Positions 1-6,704 of a stretch of 6,984 bases of DNA are shown here, piece by piece (positions within the stretch are counted from its first letter, which is position 1; each line of letters begins with the position of its first letter). Made by a program: the position numbers and the translations under genes. The stretch comes from Thiotrichales bacterium. GTDB lineage: Bacteria > Pseudomonadota > Gammaproteobacteria > UWMA-0217. The DNA lies in contig JANTGD010000188.1 in NCBI GenBank assembly GCA_024763135.1, positions 1 through 6,984 of the forward strand, given 5' to 3'. The notes beneath the pieces are model-generated. The model had not been told where the DNA came from. It was given only the letters and a program-made list of their open reading frames with translations, and searched no databases.

Positions 1-93
1 CTCATCACCAATAAGGTGACCACGAGTTTTTCCGATTCACCATGCACACCAATATCTTACGCGTCTTTTTTGCGCCCAACTGAGGTTTTTAGG
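1..93 (-). repeat. Left arm of a 93-bp near-perfect inverted repeat (dispersed element copy)
   Basis: This stretch is the reverse complement of 6870-6962 with a single mismatch (base 76 against base 6887). Read on the minus strand, in the direction of mreD transcription, it begins CCTAAAAACCTCAGTTG and runs to the window edge, so its outer end is not visible. It contains a small palindrome, TCACC-AATAA-GGTGA, at 5-19. On the minus strand a reading frame opens at a GTG (47-45) and stays open to the edge. Both copies lie downstream of an operon in the same orientation relative to transcription. It could be the end of an insertion sequence, a short MITE-like unit or another dispersed repeat. The sequence alone does not decide, and I recognise no named family. 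Confidence 0.9.
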
Positions 94-122
94 ATTATGG
101 ATTGTCTTAGTCATTCGGAGCG

Positions 123-136
123 GCGCTGGTGAGCGC
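123..136 (-). other. Small GC-rich hairpin just downstream of mreD
   Basis: GCGCT (123-127) pairs perfectly with AGCGC (132-136) around a 4-base loop. On the mreD transcript it lies only a few bases past the stop codon. No U-tract follows it, so it is at best a weak or Rho-assisted 3' end or a stabilising stem for the mreBCD message. The rest of the spacer at 94-140 shows no gene. Confidence 0.25.
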
Positions 137-140
137 AGCA

Positions 141-611
141 TTACCGAGAAGATGGGCGGGATTTGAGCAATAGCGGGAGTGATGGCCAGATCAAGGCGCT
201 GGAAAGCAGAGGCAACCAGTCTGCGGCAGAGATAGGGAGTTCGGCGCCGACGCCCCAGGTCCATAGCAGAATCAGGCGATACACGCTCAGTATCCCGGTC
301 ACGAGTAATAGTTGAAGTAAGGGGGCCATCATTCGAATCTGTGGATGCAAACGCACGCCCAAATAAGTCATGATGACCAAAGCGAGGGCATGTTGTCCGA
401 GCAAACTGCCGGAGAAAAGATCCAGGAGGATGCCCAGTACCCAGCTGGTGGCAATATTCACACGTTGGGGTTGGTGCAAGTTCCAGTACAACAGCACCAT
501 GGCAACCCAGTCGGGGGCAAATGGCTGCAGCGACTGAGGCAGTCGCGGCAACATCAGCAACAGCGCCGCGCCCAGTGACAGCAGAATCCGTCCCCGTTGT
601 GTCAGGTGCAT
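141..611 (-). CDS. mreD: Rod shape-determining protein MreD
   Basis: MreD is the small integral membrane member of the MreBCD elongasome, which positions sidewall peptidoglycan synthesis. The 156-residue product is close to the usual length of about 160. It is almost entirely hydrophobic, with probable membrane segments near residues 9-24, 33-44, 54-68, 73-86, 96-118 and 131-149. The PDW motif (33-35) and the GILLDLFSGSLLGQHAL stretch (60-76) are typical of the family. The ATG at 611-609 overlaps the mreC stop by one base (TGATG), which implies translational coupling and equal supply with MreC. The stop is TAA. The gene looks complete. In many relatives this operon continues into the PBP2 and RodA genes, but here the repeat at 1-93 begins 48 bases past the stop, so any continuation lies outside the window. 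The call rests on both sequence and context. Confidence 0.92.
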   Translation of the reverse strand: MHLTQRGRILLSLGAALLLMLPRLPQSLQPFAPDWVAMVLLYWNLHQPQRVNIATSWVLGILLDLFSGSLLGQHALALVIMTYLGVRLHPQIRMMAPLLQLLLVTGILSVYRLILLWTWGVGAELPISAADWLPLLSSALIWPSLPLLLKSRPSSR

Positions 612-1465
612 CAGTGACCAGGAGCGGCGGTATCGTGCGACGGTACAGCCGGGTTGACCAGTAGCACTTCCCGGCTACGATCGAGTTCCGCTAATGGGCG
701 CGCCATGATTTGGGCAAAAGGCGAGCTGTCCAAGCGCTGCACCTGCGTTACCACGGCCACGGGATAGTTGGCGGGATAGCGTCCTGCGAGTCCCGAGGTG
801 GAGAGTTGATCGCCAACCTGTATATCTGCGGTAATCGGCACATACAATAATTTGAGCTCGGTGGGGTAGCCCGTCCCGGATAGAATTGCGCGGAGGTGGT
901 TGCGGGCCACTTGTACTGGCAGCGCGTAGTCGGGATCAGAGATTAAAATGGCTTCGGCATGGAAAGGATAGACGCGCACAACCTGCCCCATGACCCCATG
1001 TCGATCAAGGACTGGCATATCGGGCAGAATACCCGCGCGCCGTCCTTTGTTGAGAACGACGCGTTGTTGAAAGGGGTTCATAGACACCGCCATCAGATGT
1101 GCGGTCGTAAACTCATTTTCGAGTGCACGGGTGGAATGCAAGAGGTCACGAAGTTCCTGGTTTTCGGTTTGCAGGTTGCGCAGGCGTTGAAGTTGTGAGG
1201 CCAGGAGCAGATTTTCCGCGCGCAACTGGCGGTTTTCAGTGAGCAGTTGGTCGCGTGCCTGCAAACTGCTTTGCATCCAGTGACCCAGTCGAGAAGGGAG
1301 ATCGACGACGACCTGCAAGGGATACAGCGCACTCGCCAAGGTATGCCGCAGGGGTTCCAGGCGAGTGGTCCGTTGGTCGAAAAACATCAGCACCACCGAC
1401 AAGGTGACAAAAAAAAGGAGTCGCACCGTCGGCCGGTTGTTGTGCAGAAAAAGTGATGCCTTCAC
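611..1465 (-). CDS. mreC: Rod shape-determining protein MreC
   Basis: MreC is a periplasmic scaffold anchored by one inner-membrane helix. It links cytoplasmic MreB and membrane MreD to the PBP2/RodA peptidoglycan synthase. The 284-residue product has a short basic N-terminus, one membrane segment at about 14-29 and a heptad-like coiled coil at about 66-112 rich in L, E, Q and R. The beta-domain region follows, with the family motifs LNKGRRAGI (138-146), GVMGQVVRV (157-165), ILSGTG (194-199) and GDQLSTSGLAGRYPANYPVAVV (218-239). The length is within the family range. Translation starts at a GTG (1465-1463). No ATG, GTG or TTG lies further upstream in frame after the mreB stop, so this is the longest possible start. 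No good Shine-Dalgarno precedes it; the message reads ACCTCCC just before GTG. The gap to mreB is 39 bases, and the 3' end overlaps mreD by one base. Confidence 0.95.
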   Translation of the reverse strand: MKASLFLHNNRPTVRLLFFVTLSVVLMFFDQRTTRLEPLRHTLASALYPLQVVVDLPSRLGHWMQSSLQARDQLLTENRQLRAENLLLASQLQRLRNLQTENQELRDLLHSTRALENEFTTAHLMAVSMNPFQQRVVLNKGRRAGILPDMPVLDRHGVMGQVVRVYPFHAEAILISDPDYALPVQVARNHLRAILSGTGYPTELKLLYVPITADIQVGDQLSTSGLAGRYPANYPVAVVTQVQRLDSSPFAQIMARPLAELDRSREVLLVNPAVPSHDTAAPGH

Positions 1466-1504
1466 GGGAGGTATCCAGACGCGGTTAGGCTGAGCGCGAC
1501 AAGA

Positions 1505-2551
1505 TTACTCTGTCGCGAGAAACTCGGGCCCGCGCTCATCGATCATCTCGAGAATCCGTCCGCCGCCCCGGACCACGCAGGTCAGGGGGTCATCGGCCAC
1601 CATGACATGAATGCCGGTTTCTTCGGAAATAAGTTTGTCGAGGTCGCGTAATAATGCGCCGCCACCGGTGAGCACGATGCCCCGATCTGCAATATCGGAA
1701 GCCAGCTCTGGTGGGGTGCGCTCGAGTGCCGATTTAACCGCACTGACAATGCCATACAACGATTCCTGGAGAGACTCCAGCACCTCATTACTATTGATGG
1801 TGAACGTGCGGGGCACCCCTTCAGACAGATTGCGGCCGCGCACCTCGATTTCCAGCAAATCCTTGCCAGGATAGGCAGAGCCTATTTCATGTTTGATGCG
1901 TTCTGCAGTGGCTTCGCCAATGAGGATGCCATAGTTACGACGGATATAGTTGATGATGGCTTCATCAAATCGATCTCCGCCGATACGCACGGAATCGGAG
2001 TAGACAATACCGTTGAGTGACATGACCGCAACCTCCGAAGTTCCACCCCCAATATCCAGCACCATCGAGCCGACGGCGGCATCGATCGGAATGCCGGCAC
2101 CGATCGCGGCCGCCATGGGTTCCTCGATCAGATAGACTTTCCGCGCACCCGCACCCGCAGCAGACTCGCGGATGGCGCGCCGCTCTACCTGGGTGGCGCC
2201 GCAGGGCACGCAGACCAGAACGCGGGGGCTGGGGCGGAGCAGACTGCTGCGGTGTACTTTGCGGATAAAATATTGCAGCATTTTTTCCGTTGTCGTGAAA
2301 TCAGCAATCACGCCATCTTTCAAGGGGCGGATGGCGACAATGTTCTCGGGGGTCCGGCCGAGCATTTGTTTGGCCGAGCTGCCCACCGCTTCGATCGATC
2401 GTGGTCCCCCCGGGCCGCGGTCCATACGGATCGAGACGACCGATGGTTCATCGAGGACGATGCCTTTGCCGCGCATGTAGATAAGGGTATTTGCCGTGCC
2501 CAGGTCGATTGACAGGTCATTAGAAAACATCCCAAACAGTGATCTGAGCAT
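1505..2551 (-). CDS. mreB: Rod shape-determining protein MreB (bacterial actin)
   Basis: MreB is the actin-like ATPase that polymerises at the inner membrane and orients the cell-wall elongation machinery. The 348-residue protein aligns nearly end to end with the 347-residue E. coli protein as recalled. An amphipathic N-terminus for membrane binding (MLRSLFGMFS) is followed by the phosphate-1 loop DLGTANT (16-22). LIEEPMAAAIGAG (141-153) carries the glutamate expected to position catalytic water. Phosphate-2 is DIGGGTSEVAV (166-176), followed by VRIGGDRFDEAIINYIRRNYG (188-208), GEATAERIKHEIGSAYPG (212-229) and the adenosine motif LTGGGALLRDLD (294-305). A glycine- and proline-rich turn near 45-50 is about one residue longer than in E. 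coli. The ATG at 2551 matches the conserved family start. Its Shine-Dalgarno is poor: AGGGA lies about 13 bases upstream. mreB is the first gene of mreBCD and is transcribed away from gatC. Confidence 0.98.
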   Translation of the reverse strand: MLRSLFGMFSNDLSIDLGTANTLIYMRGKGIVLDEPSVVSIRMDRGPGGPRSIEAVGSSAKQMLGRTPENIVAIRPLKDGVIADFTTTEKMLQYFIRKVHRSSLLRPSPRVLVCVPCGATQVERRAIRESAAGAGARKVYLIEEPMAAAIGAGIPIDAAVGSMVLDIGGGTSEVAVMSLNGIVYSDSVRIGGDRFDEAIINYIRRNYGILIGEATAERIKHEIGSAYPGKDLLEIEVRGRNLSEGVPRTFTINSNEVLESLQESLYGIVSAVKSALERTPPELASDIADRGIVLTGGGALLRDLDKLISEETGIHVMVADDPLTCVVRGGGRILEMIDERGPEFLATE

Positions 2552-2583
2552 GAGTCGTTCTGTGTCCCTATAGTTTTCTGTGT

Positions 2584-2605
2584 CTCACGCGAAGGCCGGC
2601 GTGAG
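2584..2605 (-). promoter_or_regulatory. Hairpin in the probable mreB leader
   Basis: CTCACGC (2584-2590) and GCGTGAG (2599-2605) form a perfect 7-bp stem around an 8-base loop, about 33 bases upstream of the mreB start. If transcription starts near 2626, as the candidate -10 suggests, the stem lies inside the untranslated leader. No U-run follows on the mreB message, so it is not a classic terminator. It could affect message stability or be a protein-binding site. The structure is seen in the sequence; any function is inferred. Confidence 0.3.
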
Positions 2606-2632
2606 TCTCTGGTCGATAAAAAAGGCGTTATT

Positions 2633-2660
2633 ATTGTAGTTGAGCGAGCGATCCTCAAGC
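2633..2660 (-). promoter_or_regulatory. Candidate sigma-70 promoter for mreBCD
   Basis: On the minus strand a good -10 hexamer, TACAAT, lies at 2638-2633. The best upstream match is TTGAGG at 2658-2653, with only a 14-base spacer. Shifting to GCTTGA (2660-2655) gives 16 bases but a poorer hexamer. This would place the start of transcription near 2626 and give a leader of about 75 bases. The -10 is convincing by eye and the -35 is weak. Confidence 0.28.
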
Positions 2661-2757
2661 GTTTTTATAGGTGGGTGTGCAGTGTGGACCAGGACTTGCG
2701 AACGAGATCATGCTAAACGCAGGCGTTTCAAGGCGTCAGGTGATGTTGGGTTGGATC

Positions 2758-2786
2758 TCAACAGCCTTGCGGTTCTGTGCTATCTT
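2758..2786 (+). promoter_or_regulatory. Candidate extended -10 sigma-70 promoter for gatCAB
   Basis: TCAACA (2758-2763, four of six matches to TTGACA) is separated by exactly 17 bases from TATCTT (2781-2786). A TGC immediately before the hexamer gives an extended -10. The predicted start near 2793 leaves a leader of about 28 bases before the gatC ATG, too short for a riboswitch or T-box. This is the only well-spaced candidate I found between the divergent genes on this strand. Confidence 0.45.
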
Positions 2787-2820
2787 GCCGGCCTCTAACT
2801 AGCCCAGGCTGAGAATTGAT

Positions 2821-3108
2821 ATGTCATTGGATATTGAGCAGGTAGAAAAGATTGCTTGGTTGGCGCGTCTGCAAATTGAAGCAGAGGCAAAAGCCGACTA
2901 TGCCCGGAACCTGTCGGATATTTTGGATTTTGTCGAACAACTGAGTCGCATCGATACCACTGGGGTAACGCCTATGGCGCATCCGCAGGATTTACCGCAG
3001 CGCCTGCGTGCGGATGAGGTGACAGAGTCCGATCAACGTGAGTTGTTTCAGCAGGTAGCGCCTGCAGTAGAAAACGGACTTTATCTGGTGCCCAAAGTCA
3101 TTGAATGA
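2821..3108 (+). CDS. gatC: Asp/Glu-tRNA amidotransferase subunit C (GatC)
   Basis: GatC is the small subunit of the GatCAB amidotransferase. It wraps around the GatA-GatB interface and stabilises the complex. The 95-residue length is normal for the family. Recognisable features are VEKIAWLARLQI near the N-terminus (8-19), the helix LSDILDFVEQLSRIDTTGV (31-49), the AHPQDLPQRLRADEV stretch (53-67) and the C-terminal VAPAVENGLYLVPKVIE, which is near-universal in proteobacterial GatC. It is the first gene of the operon, 269 bases from divergent mreB. A modest GAGA ribosome-binding site lies 6 bases before the ATG. The 50-base gap to gatA shows no other gene. Confidence 0.95.
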   Translation: MSLDIEQVEKIAWLARLQIEAEAKADYARNLSDILDFVEQLSRIDTTGVTPMAHPQDLPQRLRADEVTESDQRELFQQVAPAVENGLYLVPKVIE

Positions 3109-3158
3109 ATGTTCATACCGGACCACTTGCATTCTAAATCGATCAGGATTGAATCAAT

Positions 3159-4613
3159 ATGCACAAAATGACACTCGCGCAACTTGCACGCGGCTTGCAC
3201 GACGGCGAGTTTTCCAGCCTCGAACTGACCGAGCATTTTCTCAAACGTATCGAACAATACGATGAGCAGCTCAATAGTTTTATTACGGTAACCGGGGAAA
3301 CGGCACGTGAGGCCGCCAAGGCCGCCGATGCACGCCGTGCGCAGGGGCAGGCCGGTCTGCTGACGGGCTTGCCACTTGCGCATAAAGACATCTTCAATAC
3401 CCGTGGGGTAAAAACCAGCTGCGGTTCGCGTATGTTGGACAACTATATCGCGCCCTACGATGCGACTGTCGTTGAAAAAATGCGTGAGGCGGGTTTTGTG
3501 ATGCTTGGCAAAACCAATATGGACGAGTTCGCAATGGGCTCATCCAATGAAACCAGTTTTTATGGTCCCGTGCGCAATCCATGGCATTTAGAGTATGTGC
3601 CCGGGGGCTCGTCCGGAGGCTCGGCCGCAGCAGTGGCTGCGCGTCTGGCGCCTGCTGCGACGGGAACCGATACGGGGGGCTCTATCCGGCAACCCGCGGC
3701 ATTATGCGGGGTGACAGGGCTTAAGCCGACCTATGGCCGGGTTTCGCGCTGGGGCATGATTGCGTTTGCATCCAGCCTCGATCAAGGGGGTGTGTTTGGG
3801 GCCAGTGCGGAGGATTGCGCGCTCCTTTTGGGCAGCATGGCGGGGTTTGACGAACGTGATTCCACGAGTATCGACCGCACCGTAGAGGATTACCAAAGCA
3901 GTCTCGAGAATACGCTCGAGGGTTTGCGGATCGGTTTGCCTAAAGAGTATTTCGCGGCAGGACTTGATGCGGGCGTGGCTGAGCGTGTGCATGCGGCCAT
4001 CAGACACTACGAAACGCTGGGTGCGGAGATTCGCGATATTTCATTGCCCAACAGCCAGTTGGCAGCACCTGTTTACTACGTGGTAGCGCCGGCTGAGTGC
4101 TCCTCCAATCTTTCGCGTTTTGATGGGGTGCGCTTTGGGCATCGCTGTGAGGATCCTAAAGACCTGGTCGACATGTATATGCGCTCACGTGGCGAGGGTT
4201 TTGGCGACGAAGTCAAGCGCCGTATTATGGTGGGCACTTATGCGTTATCCGCAGGTTATTACGATGCCTATTACCTGAAGGCGCAGCAGGTCAGGCGCCT
4301 GATCAGTAACGATTTTGCAGCGGCTTTTGATGAGGTCGACGTGATTATGGGCCCGACTGCGCCGAGTCCGGCGTTCAAAATTGGCGAGAAATCCGACGAT
4401 CCCATTGAGATGTATCTTTCAGATATCTATACGATTGCAGTGAATTTGGCCGGGTTACCGGGGATGTCCATACCTGTGGGTGAGGTGGATGGCTTGCCGG
4501 TGGGATTGCAGTTGATTGGAAACTACTGGTCCGAGGCGCGCTTACTGAATATTGCGCACCGTTATCAGCAGGATACCGATTGGCACCTGCGCATGCCGGA
4601 TGTTTTCGTATGA
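3159..4613 (+). CDS. gatA: Asp/Glu-tRNA amidotransferase subunit A (GatA), glutamine amidase
   Basis: GatA hydrolyses glutamine and delivers ammonia through the complex to GatB, which amidates Glu-tRNA(Gln) and/or Asp-tRNA(Asn). The 484-residue length is typical. It belongs to the amidase-signature family and the full Ser-cisSer-Lys triad is present: K76 in LPLAHKDIF, S151 in the PGGSSGGSAAA signature (148-158) and nucleophile S175 in GTDTGGSIRQPA (169-180). The spacings of 75 and 24 residues match those I recall for S. aureus GatA (K79, S154, S178). Other family blocks are MLGKTNMDEFAMGSSNETSF (115-134), TGLKPTYGRVSRWGM (186-200) and, near the C-terminus, NLAGLPGMSIPVG. AGGA lies 10 bases before the ATG, and an in-frame stop just upstream excludes a longer start. 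Its 3' end touches a possible minicistron leading to gatB. Confidence 0.98.
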   Translation: MHKMTLAQLARGLHDGEFSSLELTEHFLKRIEQYDEQLNSFITVTGETAREAAKAADARRAQGQAGLLTGLPLAHKDIFNTRGVKTSCGSRMLDNYIAPYDATVVEKMREAGFVMLGKTNMDEFAMGSSNETSFYGPVRNPWHLEYVPGGSSGGSAAAVAARLAPAATGTDTGGSIRQPAALCGVTGLKPTYGRVSRWGMIAFASSLDQGGVFGASAEDCALLLGSMAGFDERDSTSIDRTVEDYQSSLENTLEGLRIGLPKEYFAAGLDAGVAERVHAAIRHYETLGAEIRDISLPNSQLAAPVYYVVAPAECSSNLSRFDGVRFGHRCEDPKDLVDMYMRSRGEGFGDEVKRRIMVGTYALSAGYYDAYYLKAQQVRRLISNDFAAAFDEVDVIMGPTAPSPAFKIGEKSDDPIEMYLSDIYTIAVNLAGLPGMSIPVGEVDGLPVGLQLIGNYWSEARLLNIAHRYQQDTDWHLRMPDVFV

Positions 4614-4657
4614 TGCAGGAGGCGCTAATGACTAACACATCCGTCAGACAGGGTTGA
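4610..4657 (+). CDS. Possible 15-codon minicistron between gatA and gatB
   Basis: A short frame, MMQEALMTNTSVRQG then TGA, bridges gatA and gatB. Its first ATG (4610-4612) overlaps the gatA stop as ATGA, and a second ATG overlaps it as TGATG. A third in-frame ATG (4628-4630) is preceded at 5 bases by a perfect AGGAGG (4617-4622), the strongest Shine-Dalgarno seen in the window. The frame ends 5 bases before the gatB ATG and is not in frame with gatB. I recognise no function for the peptide. A plausible role is to carry ribosomes from gatA to gatB by termination and re-initiation, keeping subunit supply balanced. Alternatively the AGGAGG is a chance or relic site. The arrangement is directly visible, but translation is unproven. 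Confidence 0.35.
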   Translation: MMQEALMTNTSVRQG

Positions 4658-4662
4658 ACGAG

Positions 4663-6123
4663 ATGGAATGGGAAACCGTAATCGGCCTGGAGATCCATGC
4701 TCAATTGGCCACCAAAAGTAAAATTTTCTCGGGTGCTTCGACTGCCTACGGTGCGGAACCGAATACCCAGGCTTGCGCAGTGGACCTGGGATTACCCGGG
4801 GTGCTGCCCGTACTCAATGCGGAAGTGGTGCGTATGGCTACCGCCTTTGGCTTGGCAGTCGATGCAGAGGTTGCGCCGCGTTCGGTATTTGCACGTAAAA
4901 ATTATTTTTATCCGGATTTGCCCAAAGGTTACCAGATTAGCCAGTACGAGTTACCCATCGTCAAAACCGGCAAACTGATCATCGCTCTGGAAAACGGCGA
5001 AGAAAAAGAGATCGGTATTACCCGCGCGCATCTTGAAGAAGACGCAGGCAAGTCTTTGCATGAAGATTTCGCGGGAATGACGGGTATCGACCTGAATCGT
5101 GCAGGTACACCTTTATTGGAGATTGTCTCTGAACCGGATATGCGTTCCGCCAAGGAAGCGGTCGCGTACATGAAAAAGATTCACACGCTGGTTCAGTATC
5201 TTGGTATATGCGATGGCAATATGCAGGAAGGTTCGTTTCGCTGTGATGCCAATGTGTCTGTGCGGCCCAGGGGTGAATTGGCGCTTGGTACGCGGACCGA
5301 GATCAAGAATCTTAATTCTTTTCGCTTTATCGAGCGTGCGATCGCCTTTGAAGTCGAGCGCCAGATCGATCTGCTGGAAACCGGTGGTGAGGTTGTGCAG
5401 GAAACCCGGCTATACGATCCGGATCGCGATGAAACGCGCTCCATGCGCAGCAAAGAGGAAGCGAACGACTATCGCTATTTTCCGGATCCAGACCTATTGC
5501 CTGTGGAGATCAGCGCCGATTTTATCGAGAAGGTTCGCCTCGAATTACCCGAGCTTCCGGATATAAAACGACAACGTTTTGTCACCGAGTTAGGGCTGAG
5601 TGCCTACGATGCAGGGCTGCTGACGGCCAGTCGGGCATTGAGTGAATATTTCGAGGCAGTCCTGGCTGAGCTTGAAGGCGAAGCGAAACTGGTGGCCAAT
5701 TGGGTCAGCGGTGAATTGTCGGGTCGTTTGCATAAAGAAGGCCTGGAGATTGCACAGTGCCCGGTGTCAGCGTCAGACCTGGCAGGGCTGTTGGCACGCG
5801 TGGTGGATGACACCATTTCGGGCAAGATCGCCAAAGAGGTCTTTGCTGCGATGTGGGCTGGAGAAGGCTCAGCCGATGAAATCATCGCAGCCAAAGGACT
5901 CAAGCAAATCACGGATACCGGTGCATTGGACGCGTTAATCGACGAGATTATCGCGGCTAACCCCAATCAGGCCGAACAGCTGCGTGCCGGTAAAGATAAA
6001 TTGCTGGGGTATTTTGTCGGACAGGTGATGAAGGCAACCCAGGGTAAAGCAAACCCGGGTATGGTAAATCAGCTGCTCAAACAGAAGCTATTGGGCTCAG
6101 GAAAGCATGAGGGATCATCATGA
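4663..6123 (+). CDS. gatB: Asp/Glu-tRNA amidotransferase subunit B (GatB)
   Basis: GatB binds the misacylated tRNA, activates its side-chain carboxylate with ATP and transfers ammonia from GatA. From the ATG at 4663 the product is 486 residues, normal for the family. The N-terminal cradle domain carries ETVIGLEIHAQL (4-15), NYFYPDLPKGYQISQ (80-94), the HLEEDAGKSLHEDF block (123-136), IDLNRAGTPLLEIVSEPDMRS (142-162), TEIKNLNSFRFIE (212-224) and KEEANDYRYFPDPDLLP (264-280). The helical linker and YqeY-like tRNA-binding tail follow, with SGKIAKEVFAAMWAGEG and the final KANPGMVNQLLKQKL. A TTG at 4654 would add three residues, but the ATG is preferred: the Pseudomonas homologue as recalled starts MQWETVIG, and AGGG (4650-4653) lies 9 bases before the ATG but abuts the TTG. 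The 3' end overlaps the next gene by 4 bases. Confidence 0.98.
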   Translation: MEWETVIGLEIHAQLATKSKIFSGASTAYGAEPNTQACAVDLGLPGVLPVLNAEVVRMATAFGLAVDAEVAPRSVFARKNYFYPDLPKGYQISQYELPIVKTGKLIIALENGEEKEIGITRAHLEEDAGKSLHEDFAGMTGIDLNRAGTPLLEIVSEPDMRSAKEAVAYMKKIHTLVQYLGICDGNMQEGSFRCDANVSVRPRGELALGTRTEIKNLNSFRFIERAIAFEVERQIDLLETGGEVVQETRLYDPDRDETRSMRSKEEANDYRYFPDPDLLPVEISADFIEKVRLELPELPDIKRQRFVTELGLSAYDAGLLTASRALSEYFEAVLAELEGEAKLVANWVSGELSGRLHKEGLEIAQCPVSASDLAGLLARVVDDTISGKIAKEVFAAMWAGEGSADEIIAAKGLKQITDTGALDALIDEIIAANPNQAEQLRAGKDKLLGYFVGQVMKATQGKANPGMVNQLLKQKLLGSGKHEGSS

Positions 6124-6704
6124 AGGTATTAATGGTGCTCGCCCATCCCTACCAAAAAAGTTTTAATTACGCGATCAAGGACGCAATGCTGGCGGGTTTT
6201 GCCAAGGGTGGGCATGAAGTACGGCTGCGTGATCTCTATGTGGAAGGCTTTGATCCGGTGCTGGGCAGTGAAGAACTGGCGGCACTGCAAGCAGGGCGGA
6301 TCTCTCCTGAGATTGAAAAAGAGCAGGCCTTGGTCAATTGGGCCGATGCTTTGGTGTTTATCTATCCTTTGTGGTGGTATGACCGGCCCGCAATACTCAA
6401 GGGTTGGTGTGATCGTGTGTTCACTTACGATTACGCGTTCACCTACGACCATAAGGGAAAGCAACAAGGTCTGCTGGGACACAAGCGTGCCGCTGTGGTG
6501 ATTACCGCAGGGGGAAGTGAGGACGATTTCGAACGTCGTGGTATTAGCACAGAACAACTGACTTTTCCTATGACGCGCGGAACGCTTGCATTTTGCGGTA
6601 TCGATCATGTGGATTCGCAGGTACTGTTTTCGGTGGGAGAAGTCGATGCCGATGATCGCCAAATGATGCTTCAGGAACTCAGCGCGTTTGCCGAACAGTT
6701 TTAA
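6120..6704 (+). CDS. Flavodoxin-fold NAD(P)H:quinone oxidoreductase (NQO/KefF/MdaB-like)
   Basis: This 194-residue protein belongs to the flavodoxin_2 family of NAD(P)H-dependent FMN/FAD reductases, which make two-electron reductions of quinones and similar electrophiles. Its first strand and phosphate region read MKVLMVLAHPYQKSFNYAI (1-19), with the family AHPxxxSFN pattern. VFIYPLWWYDRPAILKGWCDRVF (79-101) is the hallmark block, equivalent to FQFPLxWxxxPAILKGWxxRVF in mammalian NQO1. VVITAGGSEDDF (126-137) corresponds to the TTGGS loop near the nicotinamide site. The length fits MdaB- or KefF-type proteins, and no signal peptide is seen, so it should be cytoplasmic. The start is set by GAGGG six bases before the ATG and by an ATGA overlap with the gatB stop, so it is probably the last gene of the operon. 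Its stop codon lies inside the TTAA end of the palindrome at 6701-6868, so the original last residues may have been altered. No KefC-type transporter gene is adjacent, so I assign no symbol. Confidence 0.87.
   Translation: MKVLMVLAHPYQKSFNYAIKDAMLAGFAKGGHEVRLRDLYVEGFDPVLGSEELAALQAGRISPEIEKEQALVNWADALVFIYPLWWYDRPAILKGWCDRVFTYDYAFTYDHKGKQQGLLGHKRAAVVITAGGSEDDFERRGISTEQLTFPMTRGTLAFCGIDHVDSQVLFSVGEVDADDRQMMLQELSAFAEQF

Noticed and set aside
37..264. 75-residue minus-strand frame across the mreD end and left repeat
   Set aside because: It mostly shadows mreD in another frame, has no family resemblance, and its end lies in repeat sequence.
2664..2672. Minus-strand TATAAA as a second mreB promoter
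   Set aside because: No acceptable -35 hexamer lies 16-18 bases upstream of it.
2552..2820. T-box, riboswitch or small RNA gene between mreB and gatC
   Set aside because: The inferred gatC leader is only about 28 bases. No T-box motif, tRNA-like fold or strong terminator is visible. Only the small mreB-side hairpin and promoter candidates were supportable.
3081..3442. Minus-strand frames of about 100 residues over the gatC-gatA junction
   Set aside because: They are antisense shadows of gatA and gatC with low-complexity Ser/Arg/Cys content and no family resemblance.
4654..4662. TTG start for gatB, three residues upstream
   Set aside because: The AGGG at 4650-4653 would abut the TTG, whereas it is well spaced for the ATG at 4663, which also matches the family N-terminus.
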